This document shows, piece by piece, positions 43,155 to 54,728 of a stretch of 64,000 nucleotides of DNA. A program made the position numbers and the translations under genes. Where the stretch lies: the NCBI RefSeq assembly GCF_024868665.1, contig NC_079893.1:15369424-15433423 (forward strand), in the 5' to 3' direction. Every line of letters starts with the position of its first letter. Position 1 is the first letter of the stretch. The notes under the pieces are model-generated. The model made no database searches, was not told the DNA's origin, and worked only from the letters and a program-made list of their open reading frames with translations. The stretch is from Triplophysa rosa. Its lineage: Eukaryota; Chordata; Actinopteri; Cypriniformes; Nemacheilidae.

Positions 43155-45653
43155 CTCTGCGCAGCTTGCGTTGTATAAAGACGCGCATGACTTTATAACT
43201 AAGAAGCTTGCACTGTACAGATGACACACGCCTGACTTGATAACTGCCCAACTCGCGCTGTATAAAGAAGACATGTCTCTGCGCAGCTCGCGCCTAGACG
43301 CGCCTCACTTCATAACGTCGTGGCTTGTTTAAAGAAGACAACGATGTCATCGCCCATCACGAGGTTTCACTGTAGACATCATCCGATGCCAATTTGGTAG
43401 ACATCGCCCAACACAACTCACAATACCTTTAGAACTTCCGATGATTCGGCTGTGCACGTCCGGCTGGCCTAGAACATGGGCGGGTATATGCAACGTAGGG
43501 GGTGTACATCCCAACTGTAACTTAACAGTCGGTGTTATGTTGGGATTGGCCACTTTTTCAGTGGTCTTTTGCATGCACATGATTTACACAAGGAAGAGGA
43601 AACAATGGTGTTTGAGGCTCACGATATGTCATTTCCATGTACAGACCTCTTATTATTCATCTATGCCTAGGTAAATACAGTTCCTATGGCACCTTTAACG
43701 CAACGGCTTCCTACCAGTTGGCATTGGTTCGATACCCGCACAGGCAGGCAAAGTTTATTTCTCAAAAATGAAGTTGTAGTATTATACAGGGGTTAACCCT
43801 TTAGAGCCTAAAGGGAAAATATGTTGTTTTCACACATTTTGTTCTTTTGACTGTCAAATTCTAACACAACGTCCTATCATCATGTGCAAGGTATCGTTTT
43901 TTTGGAAAACTAATTTTTCTTTCAATAAAATAAGGGTATTCACTATTACTGTATGTTGTGAGTTTGTAAATAGAATTTAAATAGACAAAAATAAAAAACG
44001 TAAATACATTTTTACTGATTTTTATTCAGACATTCTCAAAAAACTAAAGAACGAAATAATCTAGCACTTCAGACATTAAGAATATACTGTAGTACATGCA
44101 AAAAAGTATTTTTAGTGTCACTCATGTACATAGTTTTCATTCAGGAGCCTTTTTTGACACCACTTCTCCAGGCGTTTTTTTTTGCACTTTTCACTCCATT
44201 CACTCAAATGAATGCATACAAACACACATGCATACACACAAATACACATGCTTCAACATATGCATGCATGCATGCACGCACGCACACACACAAACACACA
44301 CACACACTCAGATATACACATGCACTGCGTATGTCCACGCATAACGTTACTTGTACGCACATACACGCATATAAGAGCACACACGCATCCATACAAATCC
44401 AAGCATGTGCATGAAGGCATAGCACACAACACAAGATAGGTGAAACTGGTATGTTGAAACACTAAGTCTAAGCCTATTTTACGAACATTTCTCATGAGAC
44501 AACATTTACTTACCCCTCCACGTCTGGATCGACACTAGGGCTGCAACAACTAATCATTAAAATCGATAATAATCGATAATGAAATTCGTTGTCAACGAAT
44601 TTCATTATCGATTAGTTGGTCTGTGACGTCACTTGCGAGCTTCGCAGTTACAAATCAAGCGCGTCTTCTTCCCTTTTAAAATTACCGTTTTAGATGTGTC
44701 TCTCCGTGCAGCATGAGCTGCGCAGTTTTAAATGTCAGACGTGGTTCTCCGTGGATGCGTCTCTTCGTGCAGCGCGAGATGCGCAGTTTTAAAGTCACAC
44801 GTTCTCCGTGCTGCACGAGGTTCGCAGTTTGAAAGTCACACGTGTCTCTCCGTGCAGCGCGAGGTACGCAGTTTTAAAGTCAGACGTGTCTCTCCGTGGA
44901 TGCGTCTCCGTGCAGCACAAGTTGCGCAGTTTTAAAGTCAGACGTGTCTCTCCGTGGATGCGTCTCTCCGTGCGGCACATGTTGCGCAGTTTTAAAGTCA
45001 GACGTGTCTCTCGGTGCATGCGTCTCTCCGTGCAGCGCGAGGTGTGCTGTTTTAAAGTCCGACGTGTTCTGCATGCATCTCTTCAAGCTTCGCAGTTTTA
45101 AAGTTTAAAGGGGAGAGGTGTTTTAAATGACAAAATGTAAGATTATATTAGTAAAACCCAATTTGTGGCGTTTGCACTTTGCAAAGTACATATTAGGCTA
45201 AATACCCTGATTTGGTGGTTTATTTAGTTCAGAGGTGGGTAACGAAGTACATTTACTTGAGTACTGTACTTAAGTACACTTTTTGAGTATTTGTACTTAA
45301 GTATTACTTTTTCTGTTTACTTTTTACTGTACTTCACTACATTTTTCATGGCACAAAAAAAAATTTCCTTGGCCGACCCTCCTCTCGCTCCCACGTTTGG
45401 GAGAGACTATTGTCAGTTGCTTCTAATATGACACACATGAATCAACTCACCAGGCGTGTTAATTATGGAGACATTCACAACATTTTGGGAGAAGGCTAAT
45501 GAGTTCAGTTGTGTATACTTTTCCCATATCTGATTTACTTATTACAAGCAAAAGATGTAATTACATTTTATCCGATTAATCGATTAATCGAAAAATAACC
45601 GTTCAACTAATCGACTATCAAAATAATCGTTAGTTGCAGCCCTATTCGACACC
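43155..45653 (+). repeat. duplicated block A', second copy
   Basis: Same as 29356-31853. The join 43154/43155 places the end of B directly before the start of A, which is the junction expected of a tandem duplication of the A+B unit. Confidence 0.95.
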
Positions 45654-46046
45654 CACAGCATATTCTGAATATGCAGTCTCCTGGTCAGAAGAGTCTCGCA
45701 CACCGTCAGTTTCATGATCAAAAAGTATCTCAGTCACCTCTGATGCTGTATATTTCCTCTTTGCCATGTTTCGTTATTTTATTTTACTTGCTCAAAAACT
45801 TTCCAATCTGTCGCACTCCGTCACTCCCTGTTCATATCTAACCTCTACCGCTCTCCACGAAAACTGCAGCAAATGGCTTATGAGACACAAGTGATTACCG
45901 TAATACATACATGTTCAAAAAGGTCAATTTGTCTACTTTTAGGAGCAATACGATTTTTTTTGATAGCATAAATGGTTGAAGAGTTACGGTTAAATGAACA
46001 CCGCTTGGTAAAATGCGTCGGCGACAATGCATCCGGCTTTAAAGTG
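43797..46046 (-). mobile_element. piggyBac with nested hAT (A'/B'')
   Basis: Copy of 29998-32246, TTAA at 43793-43796 and 46047-46050. It contains the microsatellite (44210-44399) and the hAT (44536-45644). Confidence 0.8.
44536..45644. mobile_element. hAT inside piggyBac (A')
   Basis: Copy of 30737-31844, one base longer in a poly-A run, with the same flanking octamers and the same internal tandem array (44694-45104). Confidence 0.85.
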
Positions 46047-46259
46047 TTAAAGCAAAAAAATCCTGAGCCTGAACTTTTTTTGCAGGGTTGCGAGAGTAGA
46101 CATACGTAGGGTTATTTGTCAAACAAAATAGAACATTATTTCACTTGAAACTAACTAGTAACATGCTGTTTTTGAGCTTCTCAGACAGACGTTTCTTAAA
46201 CTTTGATGCTATGCCATGTGTGTAGGGATCACAGAATGACTAAAAATTATAACCCACAA

Positions 46260-46704
46260 AACCAGTTTTATGCAATTATGGTATATAATTATGGTATATC
46301 AGGCTTAAAGGGGTCATATGGCACGAATACGTGTTTTTTCTGTGTCTTCGGTGTGTTATAAGTTGCCCATGCATGTATTAGACACATAAAATTGCAAAAA
46401 TGAAAGTGTTGGGACAAAAGATGCATTCTGTCAAAAAGCGAATGCTCACCCAGACCTGCATGAAACGCCTCGTGTAAACACNAACCAGTTTTATGCAATT
46501 ATGGTATATAATTATGGTATATCAGGCTTAAAGGGGTCATATGGCACGAATACGTGTTTTTTCTGTGTCTTCGGTGTGTTATAAGTTGCCCATGCATGTA
46601 TTAGACACATAAAATTGCAAAAATGAAAGTGTTGGGACAAAAGATGCATTCTGTCAAAAAGCGAATGCTCACCCAGACCTGCATGAAACGCCTCGTGTAA
46701 ACAC
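46260..46704 (+). repeat. 223-bp unmerged overlap around a single N
   Basis: The sequence from AACCAGTTTTATGCAATTAT (46262) to the bases before the N at 46482 repeats immediately after the N at 46483. This is the pattern of two contigs joined without merging their shared end. Confidence 0.9.
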
Positions 46705-47869
46705 ACCCCCATGAATCTACGTCATTTCGTGGTATGACTAGACCAAGACCACCCAAATCTATACGCAAGTAAGCTGGGCATACTTGTAAATCTCATTGTA
46801 TTGTTACCGCCGCAGCCATGTCGTGGAGACGCTGTGTGTTTCGTTGGGAAAAGAAAGCCTCTTTGTTTGCCCTTCCAAAAGATGAGACAACTAAAAACGA
46901 ATGGTTACATCTTATTCACAATACTGTTCCAGAATTGTACAATCCGAATATTCAAGTGTGTGCAGCACATTTCATAGATGATTGCTTCAAGAACCTAGGA
47001 GAGGCCGGCTGTACACAAAAGCTTTGGCTAAAAAGTAGAGCAATTCCAACCATTACAACTTCGCAAGGACAGTCTGGCGCTTCAGATTCGCAGCCTATAA
47101 GTATATTTTCATTGTAAAAGACTTTGTTACGGACTAGCACGAGTTGAGTTTGTCATGTGTTTGTAGCGCATGTTGTTTCTTTGCGTGATCTGCAAATGCA
47201 GACACACGTGCAACGTGAAAAAACAGACAACATAAGTCCTAATAATCAGTAATAATGTTTCAACTAGAGGAAACAAATGTCGTGTTTATAATGGGGTTTA
47301 TTGTCTTTGTTGAGTCGCGATGAGACATGGCGTAACACTGGTTGATCACTAGTGGCAAATCTTCATAACATTGTATGTAAAAGGTAAAACAGTTATAGTT
47401 TTTAACTATTTAACATAATATATTTTTAAAAAACCTTACCAATCCTTTAAATCCTGCTCAAGTTGCGCAGGCAAAGTTGATGTATCGGCTTTATCATCTT
47501 CATTTTCCGGATCAGATTTGGGCTCGAATTGATAAGGAAAGTACCGGTGACATTTTATCACCTGTCAGTACAATTACATGGGAACATGATGTTCTGAATA
47601 TGGTAAGGCATTACATTTCCGTCACACGCTTGCATTATTTGACCAATCACTATGCACTGGTTAACTGGCCAATCATAGCACACCTCACTTTTCAGAGCAA
47701 TGAGCTTTGTAAAAAATCTGCACGTTTCAGAGAGGTGGGGCAAAGAGGAGATACAAACATGCATGGTGTGTGGAAAATACAGCGTTTTTGGACCTTAAAT
47801 CGTGTATACACATTGCATTACATCTAAAACAAATGATAATATTCGTTTTAGCTGTGTCATTTGACCCCT
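46532..47869 (+). mobile_element. TTAA/THAP element (in B'')
   Basis: Complete copy after the single N; the start of another copy (46309-46481) lies before it and is probably the same molecule repeated by the assembly. Confidence 0.72.
46818..47117 (+). CDS. THAP-domain protein (copy in B'')
   Basis: Same 99-residue translation as the frames at 32795 and 39695. Confidence 0.7.
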   Translation: MSWRRCVFRWEKKASLFALPKDETTKNEWLHLIHNTVPELYNPNIQVCAAHFIDDCFKNLGEAGCTQKLWLKSRAIPTITTSQGQSGASDSQPISIFSL

Positions 47870-48128
47870 TTAATATAACCCTGATTATTGTAAAAGAAGG
47901 TGCAACATATTTATCAAGTAAAGCTTTATTTAATGTAGATTTAAGACTAATCTTTTTTGGTGCAACCCACTCTAATCTTTAGGTGTCCTCACATTATTTG
48001 TTCTAGCTGCTTCACAAAATTCCATACTGATAGGACAGTTGGGTGTTGGGCCTGTATCTTCCCAGGTGTGAATCACTCCATGACCATTTACACAAAGTTA
48101 AGACAAAGTTAAATCTGTATACACAGTA

Positions 48129-48374
48129 TACAGTATATACATTTTTTTTATAAAGATTTGTTTTTTTTTTTGGCGTTTTTGCCTTTAATTGTACAGCTAT
48201 TGTTAGAGAGGAGAGGAAGCGAAGTGGGAGAGAGAAGTGGGTGGGTTCGGGAAAGGACCACGAGATGGGAATCGAACCTGGGTCGCCCGATGCACAAGCG
48301 CCTTGCCGAACCCGGGTCGCCCGATGCACAAGCGCCTTGCCGAACCCGGGTCGCCCGATGCACAAGCGCCTTGC
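48129..48374 (-). mobile_element. SINE with 34-bp array, cut by the gap (in B'')
   Basis: Copy of the SINE at 34106. Two full units (48284, 48318) and part of a third precede the N run. Confidence 0.78.
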
Positions 48375-48474
48375 NNNNNNNNNNNNNNNNNNNNNNNNNN
48401 NNNNNNNNNNNNNNNNNNNNNNNNNNNNNNNNNNNNNNNNNNNNNNNNNNNNNNNNNNNNNNNNNNNNNNNNNN
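48375..48474. other. assembly gap, exactly 100 N
   Basis: A run of 100 N, the usual placeholder for unknown length. Sequence to the right (CTAACGGAGAGAG...) does not continue block B. Confidence 0.98.
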
Positions 48475-48673
48475 CTAACGGAGAGAGATCTAATGAAACT
48501 GGACTCAAATTTTAGATCTAAAAGATCTGCAAGCCGTATCCCAGAGTTGGATCTATCAGGATTGACAATATAGTTAACTGGGTTTGCAGGTACAAAACTG
48601 ACTCTCAGAGAAGCTGCAATACATATGATAACTTAACTCTCTTAAAAGTTTTAAATTGGCTAATGCTAATCAG
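48475..48673. other. short spacer after the gap
   Basis: Nothing recognised. Confidence 0.4.
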
Positions 48674-49580
48674 TGTCAGGATCTGGTGGGGAAGAACCCC
48701 AGCGCAGGCAGCAGAAGTGAAGGGGTAAACACAAATACTTTATTACTAAATAAAACACCCTCGATGGGGGTTAACTAAACTAAGAATATATGTGACCCTG
48801 GACGACAAAACCAGTCTTAAGGGTATATTTTTCAAAATTGAGATTTTTACATCATCTGAAAGCTGAAGAAATAAGCGTTCTATTGATATGTGGTTTGTTA
48901 GGATAGGACACTATCTGGCGGAACAACAACTGTTTACAAAGCCGGAATCTAAGGGTGCAAAAAAAGCAAAATATTGAGAAAATCGCCTTTGAAGTTGTTA
49001 ATCAGGTGCACTGTAGCAGGCCATCCACTCACAAAATGAAGTTTTTATACATTTACGGTAGGAAATTTATAAAATATCTTCATGGAACATGATCTTTACT
49101 TAATATCCTAATGATTTTTGGCATAAAAGAAAAATCTGTCAATTTTACCCATACCCTGTATTTTTGGCGATTGCTAAAAATGTTCCCGTGCTACTTAAGA
49201 CTGGTTTTGTTGTCCAGGGTCACATATACAAAAACAAAAGACTTCCCACGTGGGGGCAAAACATAAGGACAGGGTCAAAAAATAAACTAACTATAAACAA
49301 TGACACAACGTCTTACAAAACACAGAAGGGTAACAAGGCAAGGCAAAGTAATTCACAAAACGTGCAATCTACAATGCAAGGCAGGAGGAACACGAGCATA
49401 CACAGAGACTATACAAAACGATACAGCACAGGACAGCAAATACAAGGGCATTAAACAGGGAGACTAACAAAGGAGGATAACAATGGGCAGGTGTGGGTAA
49501 TAAGACACAGGAGGAAAGCTATACGAGGAACGAGAGGGGCGGGGCCAATGACGAGACACGAGAAAGCACATGGCATGACA
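48674..49580 (-). mobile_element. probable solo LTR, with a MITE inside
   Basis: The minus strand begins TGTCATGCCATGTGCTTTCT and ends ACCAGATCCTGACA, giving TG...CA ends with TGTCA/TGACA inverted repeats. The AATAAA signal in AGTAATAAAGTATTTG lies close to the end, as in LTR R regions. Without the MITE (48791-49224) it is 473 bp. No target duplication was found. It shares sequence with the segment before the gag-like frame at 38160. Confidence 0.55.
48791..49224. mobile_element. MITE with TGTGACCCTGG ends
   Basis: Inverted ends TGTGACCCTGGACGACAAAA and, reversed, TGTGACCCTGGACAACAAAA are nearly identical; TATA flanks each side. The body (CATCATCTGAAAGCTGAAGA, AATCGCCTTTGAAGTTGT, CATGGAACATGATCTTTACT) is that of a very common fish non-autonomous element. 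434 bp, non-coding. Confidence 0.85.
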
Positions 49581-50285
49581 GTAGGTGTGTTTGACTTGAC
49601 GCGGCACTGCGCAGATCGATCGAAATCTGATTTGAAGCAGTGCATGCCGGTTAGAAATTTTGTCTGACTTGAATCGGCGCCGACGCCACGTGACTTTCAC
49701 GTGGAGCATTAAAGTAGCGCGAGAGCGTTTCGAGAACAGCCGGCTTGCTCAGCCGGCGCAGCATCTCAGGAGCGGCTGCACCAGGCTGTGATAACGACAT
49801 AGCTTTTCATGATTGGCTAGACAACGATCACGTGCGTTTCGGGTTTATTATAACACCCTCAGTTCAACTAATACTTATTAATGCATGTTTTTAAAACAGC
49901 TAAAACTCTGTTCGTACAAATATAATAAACAAGTGTGTTGTTTAATAAAATAAAAATGAAATGAATACAGACTCCGTTGGTAATTTAATAATATATTCTT
50001 ATGTTTACCATGATTTTTAGGCACACAGTGTTAAACAGCACATTACATTTGCAATATGAAGAGTTTATGGTTGCTACTTTTTAATTTAAACATTTGTTTA
50101 TTGGACAAATCCAGTATTCTAATCCACTTCAATCGCACTTTGAAAAGGAAACACGGTGCGAACGTCACTACGGCAAGCAGCATGTGTCCGACTTGACTGC
50201 TTCTTTTTCAACTCCTCCCTCTACTGCAAGCGGCTAATCTCGCCGATCAGTCTGCGCAGCGCCGCATGAGCTCGAACACACCTAC
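49581..50285. mobile_element. non-autonomous DNA element with about 42-bp inverted ends
   Basis: Starts GTAGGTGTGTTTGACTTGAC and ends, inverted, GTAGGTGTGTTCGAGCTCAT; similarity extends through CTGCGCAGA to about base 42. It directly abuts the LTR end at 49580. The target duplication is short (TA or a TWA-type triplet), which would suit a PIF/Harbinger-type element, but the family is not certain. Confidence 0.7.
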
Positions 50286-51133
50286 TATCTAAACAATGCC
50301 ATGTCTTTCTCACACTTAACATGTGGGTCTGTCATGTTTTTTGAGTGTGGTGGCAGAATCATGACTAGGAAGGCAGAACCATGACAAATCAGTCTGTCAT
50401 CAAGGCTCATTTTATGTAGGCCTGACTAAAGTAACTACCTGGGACATTAATGTAATACGGTATAAAAACAAAAATCATCTCATCCACACCCATTTAATGA
50501 CTTTTAGCTGAAAATTTTCCTCAGACAAAATATCAATAAAAGCAATTCCGACAAGCGCAGGACCACTGATACGTTTTCTGTTTACACATCCTATAAATAG
50601 AAACACTTAAACATCTAAATATGCCTAATTTACATTTTAATCATTTAATTTACCAATTCTGCCATATTTTTTCCTGAATATGTTACCTCAGAAAACTTTA
50701 AGCGGAAATGTCCAACTAGTCCTGACTAATCGCTTAAACTGCAAGTTGGGCTTATAATACACAAGTAAAATGCAAGCATATTAGTAGTATATATGCGGGT
50801 CATAGTGTCAAAATGATTGACAGGTATGATTGATGGGGTCATTGACCTTTGCGGAGGGGGGGTTGGGGGTGTTGAATTACTTCTGGACCACCCACGTTGC
50901 GAGGGGGCCTCCCCCTTTGCGTTAACCTTTGACCGTATCCGCCCCTTAGTGTGGTACCGCCCACGTCGCGGTGAACTTTTGCCCTTTGGCAGTATCTGTC
51001 CACGTTGTGAGTGATTGTCCACATCTCAAGTTGAACTTTTGTCCCGTATGTTTACCGAACATTTTTCTCCCTTTTCCGGCGATCATGTTTGGACATGTTT
51101 TTGGACATGTTTTTATGAGGTTGACACGTATCT
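50286..51133. other. unassigned stretch with GC-rich degenerate repeats
   Basis: Around 50840-51060 the words CCACGTTGCGAG, CCCACGTCGCGG and CCACGTTGTGAG recur about every 60 bases with GTTAACCTTTGACC/GTGAACTTTTGCCC beside them. This looks like a degraded tandem repeat. Nothing coding. Confidence 0.45.
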
Positions 51134-51345
51134 TATGCGTGAATAAATAAAGCAACGTGTGATTAAATAAAGAAATGATTAATTAAATACATGAATAAAG
51201 CAACGAATAAGTAAATAAAGCGGCGAATAAATAAATAAAGAATTGCTTATATAAGTGATTAAATAAATAATGAATAAGTAAATACATGAACTAAAGCAAC
51301 GAATAAGTAAGTAAATAAACGAATGAATAAGTAACGCATTCAATA
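51134..51345 (+). repeat. AT-rich minisatellite
   Basis: Repeats of AATAAATAAAG, AATAAGTAAATAC and GCAACGAATAAG words, ending in a (TA)n run near 51346. The same array starts the second copy of the duplicated unit (54729-54936). Confidence 0.85.
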
Positions 51346-52436
51346 TATATATATATAGTGGATGTGATAAAGCTGTGGAAAAACTTACGTTGGAGGAAAG
51401 ACCGCATTCCTGACATTATACAGAGAAACCTCTTGTTTCAGACAGCTCTGTCCCCACATGACAGCTGTAAATCACATGAAGCAATGCATGACGAATCGAG
51501 CTGTGGGGCTCCTGTGTGTTGCTAGAGTGTCCAATGCAATCTATATAGGGTTAATGACAAACTATAATCTCGCTATATCTCTAACTAATCAGAAAACAAC
51601 TTTCCACTAGCATTCTAAACATATCCGCTTTATTCATCATTACCTGTTTTGTTTAAAACTTAAACCATTCTCACACGTGTCTAATTGTACATGGGCAACC
51701 ATGAAAATGGCTTGACCAAATAAATGTTTGTATGTGTGCACAAGTGTTGAGAGGTTACCTTCCAGCGTTCATGTTTCTGAAAAATGAAAAAAAAATCTGA
51801 GTATCCATTCTTCAAACTGTGTCTACAACACTGTATAATTAAAGCGCATGTTTTTCCTAACTGCATGGAGCAGTGTCTTTAAATGGTGTCCATGATGTTC
51901 CCCTATCCTGACTGTTTTCCTTCTGTCTGAGAAGATGCCAGTGCGTCCACCAACCAAGGGTGAAGAAAAAAACATCTTTATTGCTAGTGTTCATAGCATC
52001 ACAGCAGGCAGTTGGGTGATTCCTTAAAACACATAAAGCAGATTTTGATTGAACAGCAAGAATCCTTAAATTGAATGTACGTCATGTTCATTTCATGAAT
52101 GTTTTTTATATCATGCCTCCAGGTTGTATCATAAAATAAGCCTGCATAAGGTTTTCAAAATATTTTTTCTGTTTTTTGTTTTTTTTTGTTTTTGTTTTTA
52201 GATTAAAAATAAAAGTGATTCTATCAAAGGTATACCTTATAACATAATTGTTTATATGATTCTAAACTGATATTCTTTAGAACATTTAGAACAGTCAAAT
52301 CTCACACATCCTGTTATTAAGAGTTGTCTTTGCACATCTGTTTTAGTGGTTAGTGTTAAACTGTGGCAACCCCTTAACACCTAGACACTATTCTAAGATT
52401 TACTGACATATAGAGCAGACTCTGAGTTCTTTTCAG

Positions 52437-53166
52437 CTTCAAACCTCTTTATTAATTTGTGTTGGACATCTGATTGTGTAGCAAGGAAACTCAAGAAGTA
52501 GACATTCCATCCTACAGTAAGTGTTTCTGTTTATTTTTAGTTTAAACAAGGTTTTAATTGTTGTTGTTGTTAAACAGTTTGCTTTAGATCCAAACTTTAC
52601 ACGCACAAAGTATACGTTGAATCACCTTTTCTTCATTTTATCCTCACCATTTTCTTATGTTTTGTTTTTGAGTGTCTATTGAATTTACTAGGCTATATTT
52701 TCTTACACAAAGCAACTGAGCAATAGAGGTCTTCACTGCAAGGATATGAAGTAAATAGTTATATATTTTTTCATACTCAGATCAGACAGGTTGCGTGTTG
52801 GATTGTGTACTACAGGTAAGTGGTAAAATGTAGTTAAATTTAGGAAACTTTTAAAAATATATCCTTAAAATAAACCTAAAAAGTGGCTAAAGCATGCAAG
52901 AAAAATGGTCAACTTGTGCAGACAATGCATTATCTGAAGCGCTGTGAATTGACTTCAAATGAGCAAAACATACTTTATAGTGCTCTCAAGATAGAGATGC
53001 TCCGGTTTCAGCTCTTAGAGTGTTCCTGATTTAAAAGTTTATATATCATATTCAGCCAAATGCTTGTGTTTTCATCTTTTCTTGACTGCTCTATAAGTAT
53101 TTTCAAACATTTTAATTTGCCTTCACCTTGTCTTTCAGTGATGTAGACTTGCATCGGCATATGAAG
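52437..53166 (+). other. three exon-like intervals with splice consensus (copy 1)
   Basis: Intervals 52437-52516, 52781-52815 and 53139-53166 are each preceded by a pyrimidine-rich acceptor ending CAG and followed by GTAAGT, GTAAGTGG or GTAAGC. The last two can be read together as one open frame ending SDVDLHRHMK. The same sites occur in the other copies, with the second donor mutated in copy 2. No start codon or long frame is associated. It could be a non-coding transcript, a gene remnant or chance. Confidence 0.25.
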
Positions 53167-53386
53167 GTAAGCCCACATGCATTACCCATTCCAAATCTCA
53201 CATGTCAGCAAATGACAGACGTAAAGTTACACTTCTTAAACTGCATGTCCGCTATAGACCAGTGCTTCGGAAGTCGTAATTTAGTTCACACTTCTCTAAT
53301 AACCTGATGTGTGAATATAATTACTATGATACCCTATTTGTCTTAATGAACATTTACCTTAAGAGCAAATGATTAAATCCTAATAC

Positions 53387-54494
53387 CAGTGGTGGACAGT
53401 AACAAAGTAAATTTACCTGAGTACTGTACTTAAGTACACTTTTTGAGTATCTGTACTTTACTTGAGTATTATTTTTTCTGAGTACTTGTACTTTAACTTC
53501 ACTACATTTGAAAGACAAATATCATACTTTTTACTCCACTACATTTATAAAAAGGTCCAAAAGTAGAAAATGGTTTCTATGCAGCGGGTTTTCCTGTGTG
53601 CGCAATTTATCTGGCTTGCGATCTGCCAGGACCTTTTACTGTTGCCAAGTATTTCAGTTTTTCTATGCTCGCCGTTTTCCGGCAAGCTTTGAATGGCCAT
53701 TTGACAGTTTTTTAACGGAAATCTGGCAACTCTGGGATCTTCCCCGCTAAACTAATGTAAACGTAGGCGCTGCTACACCATTGACAGCGCTCTAAAAAGA
53801 CAAATAGAACAATAAAAGACGAAAAGGCACATGTTAAAGTGTGGTGTAATCATCTGTGGGTTACGATCAGTCAAAGATCATAGAAACATTGTCATGAAAA
53901 TTTATTTATTTATTTATTCAGTTATTTATTAGATATTATTTATTATAATGATCTTGCTTGGTCTATAAACACCATGCACTGTGCTGTGTTTTACCTTTCT
54001 GTGTTTTTCTTATTTGCTCCTGTAAAGCTGCTTTGGAACAATGCACATTGTGAAAAGCGCTATATAAATAAAATTGAATGGTAATGAAAATGATCGGCAT
54101 AACGGCTAAACGGTAAATAAGCATCACATACACCTTGAGCTACACGTGAGTGTTAACTTATGATCTGCTGCTATATCATTTAAAGCGATTTGGAAAATGA
54201 ATGATGTTTTTACTGAAGTAACTATAGTTGAAGTATTCCTGTTGAAATAAAAACAATAGAACCCTGCCCAAAATACAACATAAAATGTAATGGATTTAAT
54301 GGTTATAATGGGAATTGTACTATGGATACTTGTTGTCTAGTTGTATGTGATGGATTCTATTGATGGGATGGTAAACCCTATAGGAATAAAACCCAAAACA
54401 CACTACAAAGAGGAATTTAATTTAAAAATCTCATTCTAATTCAAAAATACATTGTTTTTTTCAGCAGGGATGGTATTTGCAGTAAAACCACAGT
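53387..54494 (+). mobile_element. GTACTT-type hAT, right part lost in the gap (copy 1)
   Basis: Starts CAGTGGTGGACAGTAACAAA and has the dense GAGTACTGTACTTAAGTAC subterminal repeats seen in copy 2. It is truncated by N at 54495. Confidence 0.8.
53902..54083 (+). mobile_element. short L2 3'-tail insertion with 8-bp TSD
   Basis: 182 bp matching the end of the L2 at 14800-14970: TTTATTTA run, TGATCTTGCTTGGTCTATAA and AAAGCGCTATATAAATAAAA. ATGAAAAT flanks it (53894-53901, 54084-54091). The second copy of the unit has the uninterrupted site at 57448-57470. Confidence 0.92.
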
Positions 54495-54728
54495 NNNNNN
54501 NNNNNNNNNNNNNNNNNNNNNNNNNNNNNNNNNNNNNNNNNNNNNNNNNNNNNNNNNNNNNNNNNNNNNNNNNNNNNNNNNNNNNNNNNNNNNNNNNNNN
54601 NNNNNNNNNNNNNNNNNNNNNNNNNNNNNNNNNNNNNNNNNNNNNNNNNNNNNNNNNNNNNNNNNNNNNNNNNNNNNNNNNNNNNNNNNNNNNNNNNNNN
54701 NNNNNNNNNNNNNNNNNNNNNNNNNNNN
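54495..54728. other. assembly gap, 234 N
   Basis: A run of 234 N between copy 1 and copy 2 of unit D. Confidence 0.98.

Larger units (their letters stand above)
45654..48374 (+). repeat. duplicated block B'', third copy, incomplete
   Basis: Matches 31854 onward at +13800 up to 46481. After a single N the sequence restarts 223 bases back and continues at +14023 until the 100-N gap. The gap begins inside the 34-bp array. Confidence 0.92.
51134..54494 (+). repeat. duplicated unit D, copy 1
   Basis: From the minisatellite through to the N gap this matches 54729-57864 at an offset of 3.6 kb, with scattered substitutions and small indels. It ends at the gap within the GTACTT-type hAT. Copy-specific changes are an L2 tail at 53902-54083 and a few extra bases near 53010. 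Confidence 0.9.

Noticed and set aside
51899..51990. Start of a conserved coding exon (ATG in a GAAGATGCCAGTGCG context)
   Set aside because: The two direct copies differ by two bases in the following poly-A run, which changes the frame, so coding is not conserved.
53139..53166. Possible pcca exon because the frame reads SDVD as in the biotin carboxylase region
   Set aside because: Only four residues agree, the flanking residues do not, the exon length differs from the expected 69 bp, and copy 1 lies on the opposite strand to the gene.
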